Source: Belliella filtrata (GTDB taxonomy: Bacteria; Bacteroidota; Bacteroidia; Cytophagales; Cyclobacteriaceae). Taken from it: a stretch of 64,000 nt of DNA. Numbering within the stretch: the first letter of the stretch is position 1; every line of letters begins with the position of its first letter. Position numbers and translations under genes: made by a program. Shown piece by piece: positions 10,248 to 21,064 of this stretch. The stretch covers positions 25,409-89,408 of the forward strand of contig NZ_JAKZGP010000014.1 of the NCBI RefSeq assembly GCF_022549775.1. Reading direction: 5' to 3'. A model generated the notes under the pieces. It searched no databases. It had not been told where the DNA came from and worked only from the letters and a program-made list of their open reading frames with translations.

Positions 10248-11705
10248 TTAAGATACTACTTCTCCAAACAATGTGGCTGGTGTGCAATCTGTGATTCTCA
10301 CGGTTACATAATCACCTTTTTGGAAGTTTCCTTTATCGATGATGACAACCTTATTGGCGGTGTTTCTACCTTTTAGCTGCTCTGTAGACCTTTTAGATTC
10401 TCCTTCGATGAGAATCTCTTGGATTTTGCCTATATCCATTTTATTTCTTTCATCCGATAATTTGTTTTGCTTATCGATGATCTCATTGAGCCTTCTCTTT
10501 TTGATATCCAAAGGAATATCATCTTTGAATTTTTTAGCAGCCAAGGTCCCAGGTCTTTCAGAGTAATAGAACATGTAAGAGAAATCGTATCTTACAATAT
10601 CCATGATGCTTAAGGTGTCCTGATGCTCTTCCTCTGTTTCTGTACAGAACCCTGCAATCATATCAGAAGAAATGCCACATTCTTCACCTAGTATTTCTCT
10701 GATTTTTGAAACTCTTTCGATATACCATTCTCTATCATAAGTACGATTCATAAGCTCAAGCACCCTTGAGTTACCACTTTGCACTGGCAGGTGGATGTAT
10801 TTGCAAATGTTGTCGTACTTCTTCATCGTATAAAGTACCTCGTCAGTGATGTCTTTTGGATGAGAGGTGGAGAATCTTACCCTCAACTTAGGGTCAATCA
10901 AAGCGACCATTTCTAGTAGATTTGCGAAATTCACAATCTCACTTGCATCGTCTTTTTTATTCAGTCGAGCTTTATTATTCTCTTCAGGTGACCATTTGTA
11001 GGAGTCTACATTCTGACCTAGTAGGGTGACTTCTTTGAATCCTTTATCAAATAACTCCTGTGCTTCTTTTACAATTGAGTGTGGGTCTCTACTTCTTTCT
11101 CTTCCTCTAGTAAATGGTACTACGCAAAATGAGCACATGTTGTCACAACCTCTCATGATGGAAATGAATGCACTCACACCATTAGAATTCAGCCTGACAG
11201 GAGAAATATCAGCATAGGTCTCTTCTCTGGATAAGAAAGTATTTACTCCTTTGTTGCCTTCTTCTGCTGTGGCTACCAAGTTGGGAAGGTCTCTGTAAGC
11301 ATCCGGACCTACTACCACATCTACGATTTGCTCTTCTTCAAGGAGTTTTTCTTTCAGTCTTTCTGCCATACATCCCAAGACCCCAATCGTCATCTCTGGT
11401 TTATGTTTTTTTATAGCATTGAATTGTGAAAGTCTTTTGCGGACTGTGGTCTCTGCTTTTTCTCTGATTGAGCAAGTATTCAAAAATATTACGTCTGCTT
11501 GTTCAAAGTCCGAAGTTGTATCAAATCCATTATCTTTCATGATCGAAGCGACAATTTCGGAGTCCGAGAAATTCATCTGACAACCATATGATTCGATGTA
11601 TAACTTTTTCGATTTCCCTGTGTTTTCATCTTCAGTAGTCTTGTAATCACATGCCTGTGCTTCCTGAGCTGAGATGATGTCTATGTCCTTGATGATATTT
11701 TCCAT
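10248..11705 (-). CDS. miaB: tRNA-2-methylthio-N6-dimethylallyladenosine synthase MiaB
   Basis: Radical-SAM methylthiotransferase modifying A37 of tRNAs reading UNN codons. In order: UPF0004 domain ([13 protein letters not shown], then [10 protein letters not shown] and VLGCMAERL supplying three Cys for one cluster), radical-SAM core with the [20 protein letters not shown] motif (CxxxCxxC), and a C-terminal TRAM domain ([15 protein letters not shown] onward). The ATG at 11705 (MENIIKD) is preferred over a TTG at 11717. First gene of the five-gene operon ending in secG. Confidence 0.96.
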   Translation of the reverse strand: MENIIKDIDIISAQEAQACDYKTTEDENTGKSKKLYIESYGCQMNFSDSEIVASIMKDNGFDTTSDFEQADVIFLNTCSIREKAETTVRKRLSQFNAIKKHKPEMTIGVLGCMAERLKEKLLEEEQIVDVVVGPDAYRDLPNLVATAEEGNKGVNTFLSREETYADISPVRLNSNGVSAFISIMRGCDNMCSFCVVPFTRGRERSRDPHSIVKEAQELFDKGFKEVTLLGQNVDSYKWSPEENNKARLNKKDDASEIVNFANLLEMVALIDPKLRVRFSTSHPKDITDEVLYTMKKYDNICKYIHLPVQSGNSRVLELMNRTYDREWYIERVSKIREILGEECGISSDMIAGFCTETEEEHQDTLSIMDIVRYDFSYMFYYSERPGTLAAKKFKDDIPLDIKKRRLNEIIDKQNKLSDERNKMDIGKIQEILIEGESKRSTEQLKGRNTANKVVIIDKGNFQKGDYVTVRITDCTPATLFGEVVS

Positions 11706-11887
11706 ATAATACTTCAATTTGAAGATGCGAAATTAACAAAATACCGACAAAATGACAGACTTCAGTCACGTATTTATTTTGAAGTTGTAACGAAATGGCT
11801 CTTGATTTGCTTAAATAAATCTTGAAACTGTTATATTTGAATTTCACCTAAACATAGAATAATATCAAACGCTTTTTATATAAGTTT

Positions 11888-14800
11888 TTGAAAATTGCAG
11901 GGATTGCAATGACCATTTTGCTGCTTTTACTGGTAGCTTTGATACTTTTTATACGAAGTCCATGGGGGCAAGATATCATTGTTAACAAGGCTACAGCGTA
12001 CGTATCTGGTAAAACAGGTACAGAAGTATCAATTGATAGATTATTTGTAACATTTCAAGGAAATGTTTACTTGGAAGGCTTGTATTTAGAGGACATGGAA
12101 GCCGATACTTTACTTTACTCCAAGGATTTAGAGGTGGGTTTTGGATTGGTGAAATTTTTGAGAACTGGGGAGATTGCCATCACTAAGCTGGATTGGGAAG
12201 GTCTAAGGGCAAACGTTCACAGGGATGAAGGTGAAGAGGAATTTAATTATCAATTTATCATTGACGCTTTTGTATCACCCCAAGATAGTACTTCTGCCAG
12301 TGTGGATGAGCCTGAAGTGCAGCCTACTGAGGAGTCTTCTGAGCCACTCAAAATTAGTATAGCTCCCGTGAAGCTCAAGGATTTTGAAGTGAAATATATT
12401 GACAGAGAAGCTGGTATGGAAGCTTTTTTGAGTTTTAAGGAGTTTTTGATTGATGTGCCTCATTTGGATTTAGAAAAATTTGAATTTGATATCAATGAAG
12501 TCTCTTTGGTCAATAGCAAGGTGAGTTATATCCAATCAAAACCAACAGAGGAAAAAGAAGAAGAGCAAGCCTCTGAATCAATTCCCCTGCTGATTGCATT
12601 GAAAAAGCTCAAGATTGAAGAAGTTTCTCTACTTTACGATGATCAAGTCAATGAGCAAAAAGCCTCTGTAAAGCTTGGATTGCTTGAAGTTAGCATGCCT
12701 GAATTTGACCTTGAAGGCCAAAAAGTGATTTTAAATAGCCTTGACTTGAAGAAGTCAAATATAGCATATCAAGATTTTTCTCTACAGACTTCAACGGATG
12801 CACAAGTAGCCGTCCAGCAAGAAACACCTTCTAGTTTTGAGTGGCCTGATTGGTTGGTAGAAGTTGGGTATATTGATTTGGAAAACATTAATTTGATATA
12901 TAAAACCAAAGATGTAGCGCCACGACAAGGGTTTTTTAATCCTGAATCCATGGAGTTTCAAGACTTGAACCTAAATGTTTCCAACATTGCCCTGGCAGAC
13001 AATGCTGCAAAATTAAAGCTTAGAGACTTTAATTTTCAGGAGGCTGGGGGATTTGCTTTGGAGCAATTTGCTGTGGCCATAAAACTTGATGATACTAGCC
13101 TTGAGATAGATGAGCTGGCAATTAACACATCACGCAGCGAGCTAAGGGCTTCAGTTGATATGTCTTATGCATCGATCGATCAACTTATCGAGCAACCAGA
13201 ATTGGTTAACATGGATTTGAAGTTAAACCGCCTAAGAGCCGATGTAAGAGATGCTTTTTTCTTCCAGCCTGAGCTGTCTAGGGATGAGATGATTAGAAAA
13301 ATCAGTACTCAGCCTATCTTGGCGAAAGCTAATGTCAGAGGAAACATGGCGGCATTGAGGGTGAATGATTTCCAGACTTCTTGGTCAGATGCAAAAGTTT
13401 CCGCCAAGGGATCTTTGAGAAATGTATTGGATACTGATCAGCTTTATTTTGATTTTCCAACTGTGAACCTACAGGCAAGCGGTGCTACGATTGGGAAGTT
13501 TCTTTCAGAGACTCAAAGAGAAAGCTATCAATTGCCTGAAATGGTGAAAATTGAAGCCAGAGCAAAGGGAAAAGTAGAAGATTTACTTTCAGAAATTAAG
13601 CTTGAATCAGATCTTGGGAATTTGGCACTTTTGGCTAAATATAAAGATGCTGGAAGCATGGCTTTTGATGTAGAAGTGAAAGTTGATGAATTTCAGATTG
13701 GCAACTTGCTCAAGAACCCAATGCTGGATACGCTCACTTTTAGCTTGGAAGCAGTAGGTGAGGGGTCAGATCTATCGAACTTGAACGCTACACTTACTTC
13801 TAACTTTGAAAGATTAAGACTGAATGGCAATGATTATTCAGGTTTAGAACTATCAGGAGAGCTAGTGGATGGCAATGGAGATATCAAAATGGGGCTTGAT
13901 TCTGAAGATCTGAAATTTGAACTTTTGACCAAGTTGGCATTAGATACGGTAAATTATAATGTTGATTTGAAGTTGGATCTTCAAGGAGCGGATTTGTACG
14001 CATTGGGTTTCACTCCTCAAGATACTAGGGCAAAGTTGCTTTTTGAAGCACAGTTTGATGGTAATGAGAAAGCTTTTGATTTGAAAACCAGAATGTCTGA
14101 TGCGCTCGTTGTTTTTGATCAAAGGACATACCCATTAGGCGAATTTGATATTGACGCAAAGATTCGTGAGGATGAGACCAACGTGAATATCAAAAGCTTG
14201 ATGCTAAACGGTGAGATGAAAGCCAATGCTTCACCAGACTTACTTGTCGAATCTTTGACACACTACCTCAGGACTTACATTGATACAAAAGATACCTTGG
14301 AAGTCTTGATGGCTGAGGATGTGAAAATGAAAATAGATTTTACAATCAATCAAGCGCCTATTCTAAATCAAGTCCTTTTGCCAGCATTGGAAAAGCTGGA
14401 TACAGCCAAGTTGAAGATTGATTTTGATCTGCAAGCAGCATTATTGACGACGCGATTGGATTTCCCATATTTGAAATATGGAGGTATAGAATTGGATAGC
14501 TTGGGCTTAAGGATCAATGCAGACGAAGAAGACCTCGATTTGGCATTCGGATTTTTGAAATTAAATACTGGTCCATTGGATATGGATAGGACTTACTTCA
14601 CGGGGGAACTGGACAATTCAAGACTTTATTTTGACTTCAACTCCTTTGATGGAGATGAGCGAATGGTGCACGTGGCTTCTGATATCGGTTTGTTTGGTGA
14701 TACATTGAGTATTCATATCTCACCAGCGGAGTTAATGCTCAACAAGCGAGAGTGGAATATTCCAGAGAGCAATGAGATTTTGTTTGCTACGAACTTTATG

Positions 14801-17053
14801 CACTTTGAGAATTTTGAGTTTACAAGGAATAATCAATCACTAAGCATCAGAGATGATGTGGAGGATGTTGCTCAGGAGCATGTCGCCCTGGAGTTCAGTG
14901 AGTTTAGATTGGAGACATTTACGAGTCTGTTGAATCCTGATGAACTTATAGCCGGTGGTTTACTCAATGGGAAACTCATCGTTGAAAATCCGTTTGGAGC
15001 AATTGGGTTCTTGGCAGAATTGAAGATTCAGGATTTAAAAGCCTTGAATGTCCCCATGGGAAACCTAAGCTTAGATGCTGAGGCAGAAAACTTAGGGGAA
15101 TATAAGTTAAAGCTTGCATTGAAAGACGGTGGAATTGATTTGGATTTAGGTGGAAGTTTTGTTGCAGATGAGGCTGGTGCCAACTTCGATTTAGATTTGG
15201 ATATCAATAAAATTGAGATGGGACTTGTGGCGGACTTGTCTGGTGGAGAGCTGAGGGATGCTACTGGTAACCTCACAGGAAGTGTGAATGCCTCAGGAAG
15301 TACCACAGCACCAGAATATGATGGAGATTTGATTTTCAACGATGCATCTTTTATAGTATCACAGCTGAATGCCAAATACACTTTATCCAATGAAAAGCTT
15401 TCAGTAGACAATCAAGGGCTCAAATTAAACAAGTTTACGATTAGAGATGCGGATAATCAAAGTTTCGTTATAGATGGGTCAATTTTGACAGATGATCTGA
15501 CTAATCCTAGTTTTGACCTGAAGCTGTTGGCTAAGAGCTTTAGGGCCGTAAGTTCTACTAGAGATGATAACGACCTCTTTTTTGGGACGGCAATCATTGA
15601 TGCAGATGTAACAATCAGAGGTGACATGAATCTTCCAAGGGTTACAGCTGAGTTGAAAATCAAAGATGGGACAGATTTTAATGTGATCATACCAGAATCC
15701 CAATTGGATGTGGTGCAGCGTGATGGTACAGTAATCTTTGTCAATCGCCAAGATCCATTTGATATCCTGACACGACAGACTGATGAATCTATCAATGCAT
15801 TTACAGGGTATGATATAAGGGCAGTGTTGAAAGTTGATCCAAATGCCGTTTTCAAGGTAATCGTAGATGAACGATCTGGAGACAACTTGAGCGTGTCTGG
15901 TCAAGCAGACTTGAACATGGAGATCAATCCAAATGGTAGGATCACCCTTAGTGGTACCTATGAGTTGACCAAAGGACACTATGAGATGTCTCTTTACAAC
16001 CTTGTAAATAGGAGGTTTGAAATAGCAGAAGGTAGTACAATCTCTTGGAATGGCGACCCGATGGACGCAAACTTGAATATATCAGCTATTTATAATGTAA
16101 GAACAGCTTCTTCGGAACTGATGGCATCACAACTGAGCAGTACAAGCTCGGATGCTAGGGTTCAATATCAGCAAGAATTGCCATTTATGGTTTTTCTTAA
16201 TGTGAATGGAGAACTTCTAAGGCCAGAGATATCATTTAGACTGGATATGCCAGAAGATCAGCGCGGTGCTTTGGGAGGAAATGTGTACAGCAGGGTGTTA
16301 CAAGTTAATGATCAGGAGGATGAGTTGAACAAGCAGGTATTTTCACTTTTGGTGCTCAATAGATTTTTTCCTTCTCAAGGAAGTGATGGGTCCGGAGGGG
16401 GAACTTCGGCTATTGCAAGGAGCAGTGTGAGTCAAGTGCTTTCAGGGCAGCTCAATGCTTTGTCAAGCAATATCTTTGGCAATAGTGGTCTAGAGCTTGA
16501 CTTTGATTTGGATAGTTTTACGGACTTCCAAAGTGGTACTGGTCAGGATAGAACCCAACTCAATGTGAATGCGAGGAAAAGATTCTTTGACGATAGGCTG
16601 ATCGTACAAGTTGGGAGTCAAATGGATATAGAAGGGAGTTCTCAGAATCCAGATCAAGCCAATGCAGTCCTTGGAAATGTCAGCTTAGAATACATGCTTA
16701 CAGAAAATGGACGCTACAGGGTTAGGGCATTTAGGAAAAATCAGTTTGAAAGTATTATCGATGGTCAATTGATAGTGACAGGATTTGGTTTGATTTTCAA
16801 TAGGGAATTTAATGAGTTCTTTGAGCTCTGGAAAGGAGTAGATGCTTCCGAAAATGGTACAAATCCAATAGATAGCATAGAAAGGAAAGAAGAAGAGGAA
16901 AAGCAGGAGAAAAAGAAAAAAGAGAATGGTGAAGCTGAAAAGAAGGAAGAGGAAGAAAAGGAGGGAGTAGAGAATGAGGAGAAAGAAAAGAATGAAGAAA
17001 CTAGTAATCAAAGCAATTCCGAAACTTTGAAAAAGGAGGAAAATGAGGATTAA
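11888..17053 (+). CDS. tamB: TamB-type translocation/assembly module protein (DUF490)
   Basis: Very large (1721 aa) envelope protein anchored by one N-terminal membrane helix (about residues 3-25), followed by a repetitive beta-helical periplasmic rod of AsmA/TamB type and a C-terminal DUF490 region (about 1300-1640, including the GTYELTKGHYEMSLYNLVNRRF segment). It is thought to work with TamA/TamL in outer-membrane protein assembly or lipid transport. Residues beyond ~1660 form a highly charged Lys/Glu tail that is not part of DUF490. No ATG is available before the membrane helix; TTG at 11888 is the best start. It overlaps tamL by 11 bp. Confidence 0.9.
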   Translation: MKIAGIAMTILLLLLVALILFIRSPWGQDIIVNKATAYVSGKTGTEVSIDRLFVTFQGNVYLEGLYLEDMEADTLLYSKDLEVGFGLVKFLRTGEIAITKLDWEGLRANVHRDEGEEEFNYQFIIDAFVSPQDSTSASVDEPEVQPTEESSEPLKISIAPVKLKDFEVKYIDREAGMEAFLSFKEFLIDVPHLDLEKFEFDINEVSLVNSKVSYIQSKPTEEKEEEQASESIPLLIALKKLKIEEVSLLYDDQVNEQKASVKLGLLEVSMPEFDLEGQKVILNSLDLKKSNIAYQDFSLQTSTDAQVAVQQETPSSFEWPDWLVEVGYIDLENINLIYKTKDVAPRQGFFNPESMEFQDLNLNVSNIALADNAAKLKLRDFNFQEAGGFALEQFAVAIKLDDTSLEIDELAINTSRSELRASVDMSYASIDQLIEQPELVNMDLKLNRLRADVRDAFFFQPELSRDEMIRKISTQPILAKANVRGNMAALRVNDFQTSWSDAKVSAKGSLRNVLDTDQLYFDFPTVNLQASGATIGKFLSETQRESYQLPEMVKIEARAKGKVEDLLSEIKLESDLGNLALLAKYKDAGSMAFDVEVKVDEFQIGNLLKNPMLDTLTFSLEAVGEGSDLSNLNATLTSNFERLRLNGNDYSGLELSGELVDGNGDIKMGLDSEDLKFELLTKLALDTVNYNVDLKLDLQGADLYALGFTPQDTRAKLLFEAQFDGNEKAFDLKTRMSDALVVFDQRTYPLGEFDIDAKIREDETNVNIKSLMLNGEMKANASPDLLVESLTHYLRTYIDTKDTLEVLMAEDVKMKIDFTINQAPILNQVLLPALEKLDTAKLKIDFDLQAALLTTRLDFPYLKYGGIELDSLGLRINADEEDLDLAFGFLKLNTGPLDMDRTYFTGELDNSRLYFDFNSFDGDERMVHVASDIGLFGDTLSIHISPAELMLNKREWNIPESNEILFATNFMHFENFEFTRNNQSLSIRDDVEDVAQEHVALEFSEFRLETFTSLLNPDELIAGGLLNGKLIVENPFGAIGFLAELKIQDLKALNVPMGNLSLDAEAENLGEYKLKLALKDGGIDLDLGGSFVADEAGANFDLDLDINKIEMGLVADLSGGELRDATGNLTGSVNASGSTTAPEYDGDLIFNDASFIVSQLNAKYTLSNEKLSVDNQGLKLNKFTIRDADNQSFVIDGSILTDDLTNPSFDLKLLAKSFRAVSSTRDDNDLFFGTAIIDADVTIRGDMNLPRVTAELKIKDGTDFNVIIPESQLDVVQRDGTVIFVNRQDPFDILTRQTDESINAFTGYDIRAVLKVDPNAVFKVIVDERSGDNLSVSGQADLNMEINPNGRITLSGTYELTKGHYEMSLYNLVNRRFEIAEGSTISWNGDPMDANLNISAIYNVRTASSELMASQLSSTSSDARVQYQQELPFMVFLNVNGELLRPEISFRLDMPEDQRGALGGNVYSRVLQVNDQEDELNKQVFSLLVLNRFFPSQGSDGSGGGTSAIARSSVSQVLSGQLNALSSNIFGNSGLELDFDLDSFTDFQSGTGQDRTQLNVNARKRFFDDRLIVQVGSQMDIEGSSQNPDQANAVLGNVSLEYMLTENGRYRVRAFRKNQFESIIDGQLIVTGFGLIFNREFNEFFELWKGVDASENGTNPIDSIERKEEEEKQEKKKKENGEAEKKEEEEKEGVENEEKEKNEETSNQSNSETLKKEENED

Positions 17054-19328
17054 TCAATTTTTAGTAGGCCTAGTTTTAGGTGTGGTGATACTGCATGGAT
17101 GTAGTGTAAAGAAATTCATTCCAGAAGATGAAAGCTTGTTTACTGGCTCTGATTTGGAGATTGAGTCTGAAGGAGACATCCAGGATAAAAAAGAAATCCA
17201 AAGAGAGCTAGAAGGATTGTTTCGACCAGAACCGAATAGCAAATTTCTCGGAATGTACTTTGGTTTATGGGCTCATTATAAAGGCAGTAAGGAAAAACCA
17301 GGGTTTATCAATAGATTTTTGAAAAAGCGTTTTGGAGAAGAACCTGTGTACTTTAGTCGCGTCAATCCCCAAACGACAGAAGAACTGATGCTCAATAGGC
17401 TTGAAAACAATGGGTTTTTCTTTGCAGAGACTTCTTCAGAGGTAAATAGGAATGGGAAGTTTACTTCTGTGAGTTACCAAGCTACCGTGACTGAGCCTTA
17501 TGTCTTGAGAGCATTGAAAATAGACAGGGATTCTTTGGAGGTAGATCGGGAAATCATTGAGCTTATGGAGGAAAGTGAGCTTCAGCCAGGGACCAGGTTC
17601 AATCTTTCAAAGCTCAATGATGAGCGAGAGCGTTTAGATGAAGCATTGAAAAATAGAGGGTATTATAACTTCAATCCAAATTATTTGATTTTTGAGGCGG
17701 ATACGAATGTCACTGACAAGCGCGAGTTTGATTTGTTTTTAAGGTTTCGAAAAAGTGCTCCACAGCATGGTATCATTCCATATAAAGTGCAGAAAATAAA
17801 GGTTTTTCCAAATTACTCAGTGACTGAAGATGAAGATAAGCTCGATACAGTGGTCGTAGACGGAAAGGAATTTATCCAAGGGAATCTGGTCTTTAAACCA
17901 AACTTGTTGGAGCAGTACATCCTATTGGAAAAGGAAGATAGGTATAGCCCGTTGAGATCCAGGTTGACTAGCAATAGATTGAGTTCTATTGGAACTTACC
18001 GCTTTGTAAACTTACGCTACGAAGAGGTGGAGGATAGCGTAGAATTTGGTAATCTTGAAGCCAATATTTACTTGTCGCCACTTACCAAAAGGTCTTTGAG
18101 AGCCGAGCTTCAGGGTGTGTCAAAATCCAATAACTTTGCAGGTCCTGCACTGAATTTAGTGTATAGGAATAGGAATTTATTCAAAGGAGGAGAGACGTTA
18201 AGTCTAACAGGAAAATTTGGGTTTGAAACCCAACTAGCGGGTGGAGATCTATCTGGATTGAATTCCATAGAGCTAGGACTCAAAGCTGATTTGGTTTATC
18301 CAAGGGTTATTTTCTTTGTACCTATCAAGGAGAAGTTTAGCTATTCAGTACCAAAAACAAAAATGAGTTTGGGTACAGAGTATCAAAGTAGGGGAGGTTT
18401 GTACAGACTGAATACATTTTCTGCCAATTATGGTTATTTCTGGAATGCTAATCGATTTGTGTTTCACGAAATCAATCCTATCAGCTTGAATGTCGTGAAC
18501 TTGACAAGGACTTCTCCTGAGTTTGAAGAGATTCTAGATAGCAACCCGTTTTTGAGGAGGAGTTTTGAGCAGCAATTTATCGCAGGGATCAATTATACCT
18601 TCAATTTTGATAAGCTATCCGGAAGGTTTAGGACTCATGGGATTTTTGTTGGGACTACCTTAGATTTTGCTGGTAATGCACTCGGTCTAGCAAATTCCTT
18701 AGCAGGATGGGAAGAAGGAAGGTTCTTAGGTCTCAATTATGCACAGTATTCTAGAGGGGATGTGGATCTTCGTTACTATTACAGGATGAATGAAGAGCAT
18801 ACCATTGCAACGAGGTTGTTTGGCGGAGTAGGTTTGCCATACGGTAATTCGGAATCACTGCCATTTGTGAAGCAGTTTTTTGCAGGTGGACCGAATAGTG
18901 TAAGGGCTTTTCGAATTCGCTCTTTAGGACCTGGTACATACAGACCAGAGAATACAGGGATAGGTGCTTTCTTCGATCAGGCAGGTGATATCAGATTTGA
19001 GGGAAATATTGAGTATAGATTTCCTATCGTATCAGTACTCAAAGGGGCCTTGTTTATGGATGCTGGGAATGTTTGGTTGATGAATGAAAATGAAGCACTT
19101 CCTGGTGGGAAATTTACTTCGGATTGGTGGTCAGAATTAGCCGTAGGAGCTGGATTCGGTATGAGAATTGATATTGAGTTTTTTGTCATAAGGTTTGATT
19201 TGGCAACTCCACTTCGGGTACCGTATTTGCCCGAAAATGAAAGGTGGGGCAATACTTTCGATATCGGAAGTGGAGACTGGAGAAGAGAAAACTTAATATT
19301 CAATTTTGCTATTGGGTATCCTTTCTAG
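17043..19328 (+). CDS. tamL: TamL: lipoprotein BamA/TamA-family outer-membrane protein
   Basis: Omp85-family barrel protein. The N-terminus is a lipoprotein signal (VVILHGCSVKK, Cys near residue 20) rather than a plain signal peptide, which is the known Bacteroidota TamL variant. POTRA-like domains occupy about 30-340 and the D15-type beta-barrel about 350-761, with the conserved FFAGGPNSVRAFRIRSLGPG segment near residue 620 and an aromatic C-terminus (FAIGYPF). The start codon lies inside the end of tamB, so the two are translationally coupled partners. It ends tail-to-tail with aceK, overlapping by 4 bp. Confidence 0.92.
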   Translation: MRINQFLVGLVLGVVILHGCSVKKFIPEDESLFTGSDLEIESEGDIQDKKEIQRELEGLFRPEPNSKFLGMYFGLWAHYKGSKEKPGFINRFLKKRFGEEPVYFSRVNPQTTEELMLNRLENNGFFFAETSSEVNRNGKFTSVSYQATVTEPYVLRALKIDRDSLEVDREIIELMEESELQPGTRFNLSKLNDERERLDEALKNRGYYNFNPNYLIFEADTNVTDKREFDLFLRFRKSAPQHGIIPYKVQKIKVFPNYSVTEDEDKLDTVVVDGKEFIQGNLVFKPNLLEQYILLEKEDRYSPLRSRLTSNRLSSIGTYRFVNLRYEEVEDSVEFGNLEANIYLSPLTKRSLRAELQGVSKSNNFAGPALNLVYRNRNLFKGGETLSLTGKFGFETQLAGGDLSGLNSIELGLKADLVYPRVIFFVPIKEKFSYSVPKTKMSLGTEYQSRGGLYRLNTFSANYGYFWNANRFVFHEINPISLNVVNLTRTSPEFEEILDSNPFLRRSFEQQFIAGINYTFNFDKLSGRFRTHGIFVGTTLDFAGNALGLANSLAGWEEGRFLGLNYAQYSRGDVDLRYYYRMNEEHTIATRLFGGVGLPYGNSESLPFVKQFFAGGPNSVRAFRIRSLGPGTYRPENTGIGAFFDQAGDIRFEGNIEYRFPIVSVLKGALFMDAGNVWLMNENEALPGGKFTSDWWSELAVGAGFGMRIDIEFFVIRFDLATPLRVPYLPENERWGNTFDIGSGDWRRENLIFNFAIGYPF

Positions 19329-21064
19329 GCAGTGAGGTCAGTTCTGAACCTGATTTCTTTAGGATATGGAAAGGCATGCAATAGTTCACCTTGGGTGATC
19401 TTTTGTTGGATTTTTTTCCAATGATCAGGATCGAACAAGTCCTCATGATACTGTAGGAAATGATCTTTTACATCTTTTCTTCCGATCATAAATCTCTTGA
19501 AGTCTTCTGGGAAAATGTCATTTCTGGCGATGTCGTACCAAGGTGTAGATGCATATATTTGCTCATAGTTTTCGGGCCTAGGCTTCCAGCGAAAATTCAT
19601 GTCAGTAAGAAACTCAATTTCATCATAATCATAAAAAACAACCCTTTTTTGACGGGTAACTCCGAAGTTTTTGGTCATCATGTCTCCAGGGAAAATATTT
19701 GCTTGTGCCAGCTGCAAGATGCTATTCCCATAATCCTCTACTGCAAACTTTGCATCCTCATGATCGCAAGTTTCCAAATACATGTTTAGCGGTATCATTT
19801 TGCGTTCTGTATACAAATGTTTGATGATAAGCTTATCTTCTGTGAAGATCAGTAGGGAATTGACAGTATTTTTCAATTCCTGAATCAACTTAGGGCTCAT
19901 CCTATCTAAAGGGAATGTGAAATACTCAAACTCATGTGTGTCGGCCATTCTCCCTACCCTGTCGTGCAAGGAAACGAGTTTGTACTTTTCTTTTACTTCC
20001 TGACGAGTCATGTCTTTGGGTGGTTCAAAATGATCCTTGATCAGTTTGAATACAATATTGTAACTAGGTAAGGTGAATACTGTCATCACCATGCCTTTGA
20101 TGCCTTCGGCTATCTCAAACTGATCACCACTTTCTTCAAGATGTAGTAGAAAATCTCTGTAAAACTCTGTTTTGCCATGTTTGTTGAACCCAATGGCATT
20201 GTATAATTCATGAATCTGTTTGTGACTTATCACCGCATTTAAGAAAGAGACCATTTGAGACGGTATGTCTACTTCAACCATGAAATATGACCTACTGAAG
20301 CTGAACATATGTGCCATGATTTTTGGATCAAAAATCAAGGTGTCTACATAGACTCCATTGTCATTGTGTAGAAATGGGATAATAAAAGGCATCCATTTAT
20401 CACCCACTCTGGTTCTTCCGATCAAGTAAGCAGCTTTGTTTCTATAAAACACACTTTTTAATACTTGAGTTACCGTATCTTTTGTAGGTTCATACCTGCT
20501 CAATATCACTTCTCTGACTGCTCTGACCAAGTGTTGAATATCTTCTTCTTTGTTGAAATATGGTACACCAAAATCAAAATCTTGAATGATCTGCCGAATT
20601 ATCTTTTGCAATCCCCAAGAAGATGGGTAGCTATGGTAAAGGTTCTCATTAGGGTGGAGGTCACAGGTATCATAGCCTTCATATACAAACATCAAGTCTT
20701 CATCCACCGCCAGTTTTGGCATAGATTTTCGAATTACAGAATTGTAGAATGTTTCTGCCAATTCCTTGTCTTGTCGATCAAGGATAGCTTTGGAATACCC
20801 TTTTTTGACCTCTTCCCAAAAGGTTCTTTCTTCACGTTGATTTGTATTCAGATTTGAGATTGAGTTGCAGCAAGATCTTACTAGATCTTTATATAACCTT
20901 AGCCTTTTTCTATGATTGGCTTGCATTTCTGTCCAATTTCTTGATTTGAAAAATTCAGGGGCGAGGACCGTTAGCTTCTTGAACTCATTGATATAATGAT
21001 CAAAACCTTCAGTGATTTTACTAATGGTAGTGGTGGTAAGGCTTACTTCTCGTTCGGTATTCAT
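19325..21064 (-). CDS. aceK: Isocitrate dehydrogenase kinase/phosphatase AceK
   Basis: Bifunctional enzyme that phosphorylates and dephosphorylates isocitrate dehydrogenase, diverting isocitrate into the glyoxylate shunt. The 579 residues match the E. coli length and the family is unmistakable: FDFGVPYFNKEEDIQHLVRAVR, LIGRTRVGDKWMPFIIP, FKLIKDHFEPPKDMTR with the kinase ATP-binding lysine, VGRMADTHEFEYFTFP, and VVFYDYDEIEFLTDMNFR with the metal-binding Asp. Unlike the enterobacterial aceBAK operon, no aceA or aceB lies nearby; it is a single gene convergent with tamL. Confidence 0.94.
   Translation of the reverse strand: MNTEREVSLTTTTISKITEGFDHYINEFKKLTVLAPEFFKSRNWTEMQANHRKRLRLYKDLVRSCCNSISNLNTNQREERTFWEEVKKGYSKAILDRQDKELAETFYNSVIRKSMPKLAVDEDLMFVYEGYDTCDLHPNENLYHSYPSSWGLQKIIRQIIQDFDFGVPYFNKEEDIQHLVRAVREVILSRYEPTKDTVTQVLKSVFYRNKAAYLIGRTRVGDKWMPFIIPFLHNDNGVYVDTLIFDPKIMAHMFSFSRSYFMVEVDIPSQMVSFLNAVISHKQIHELYNAIGFNKHGKTEFYRDFLLHLEESGDQFEIAEGIKGMVMTVFTLPSYNIVFKLIKDHFEPPKDMTRQEVKEKYKLVSLHDRVGRMADTHEFEYFTFPLDRMSPKLIQELKNTVNSLLIFTEDKLIIKHLYTERKMIPLNMYLETCDHEDAKFAVEDYGNSILQLAQANIFPGDMMTKNFGVTRQKRVVFYDYDEIEFLTDMNFRWKPRPENYEQIYASTPWYDIARNDIFPEDFKRFMIGRKDVKDHFLQYHEDLFDPDHWKKIQQKITQGELLHAFPYPKEIRFRTDLTA

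Noticed and set aside
15028..15979. Several minus-strand frames opposite tamB
   Set aside because: They overlap each other and tamB in shadow phases and show no signal, motif or plausible start.
16685..17011. Phe/Leu-rich minus-strand frame opposite the end of tamB
   Set aside because: It is the shadow of the Lys/Glu-rich tail of TamB; reverse-reading GAA/AAG codons gives TTC/CTT runs.
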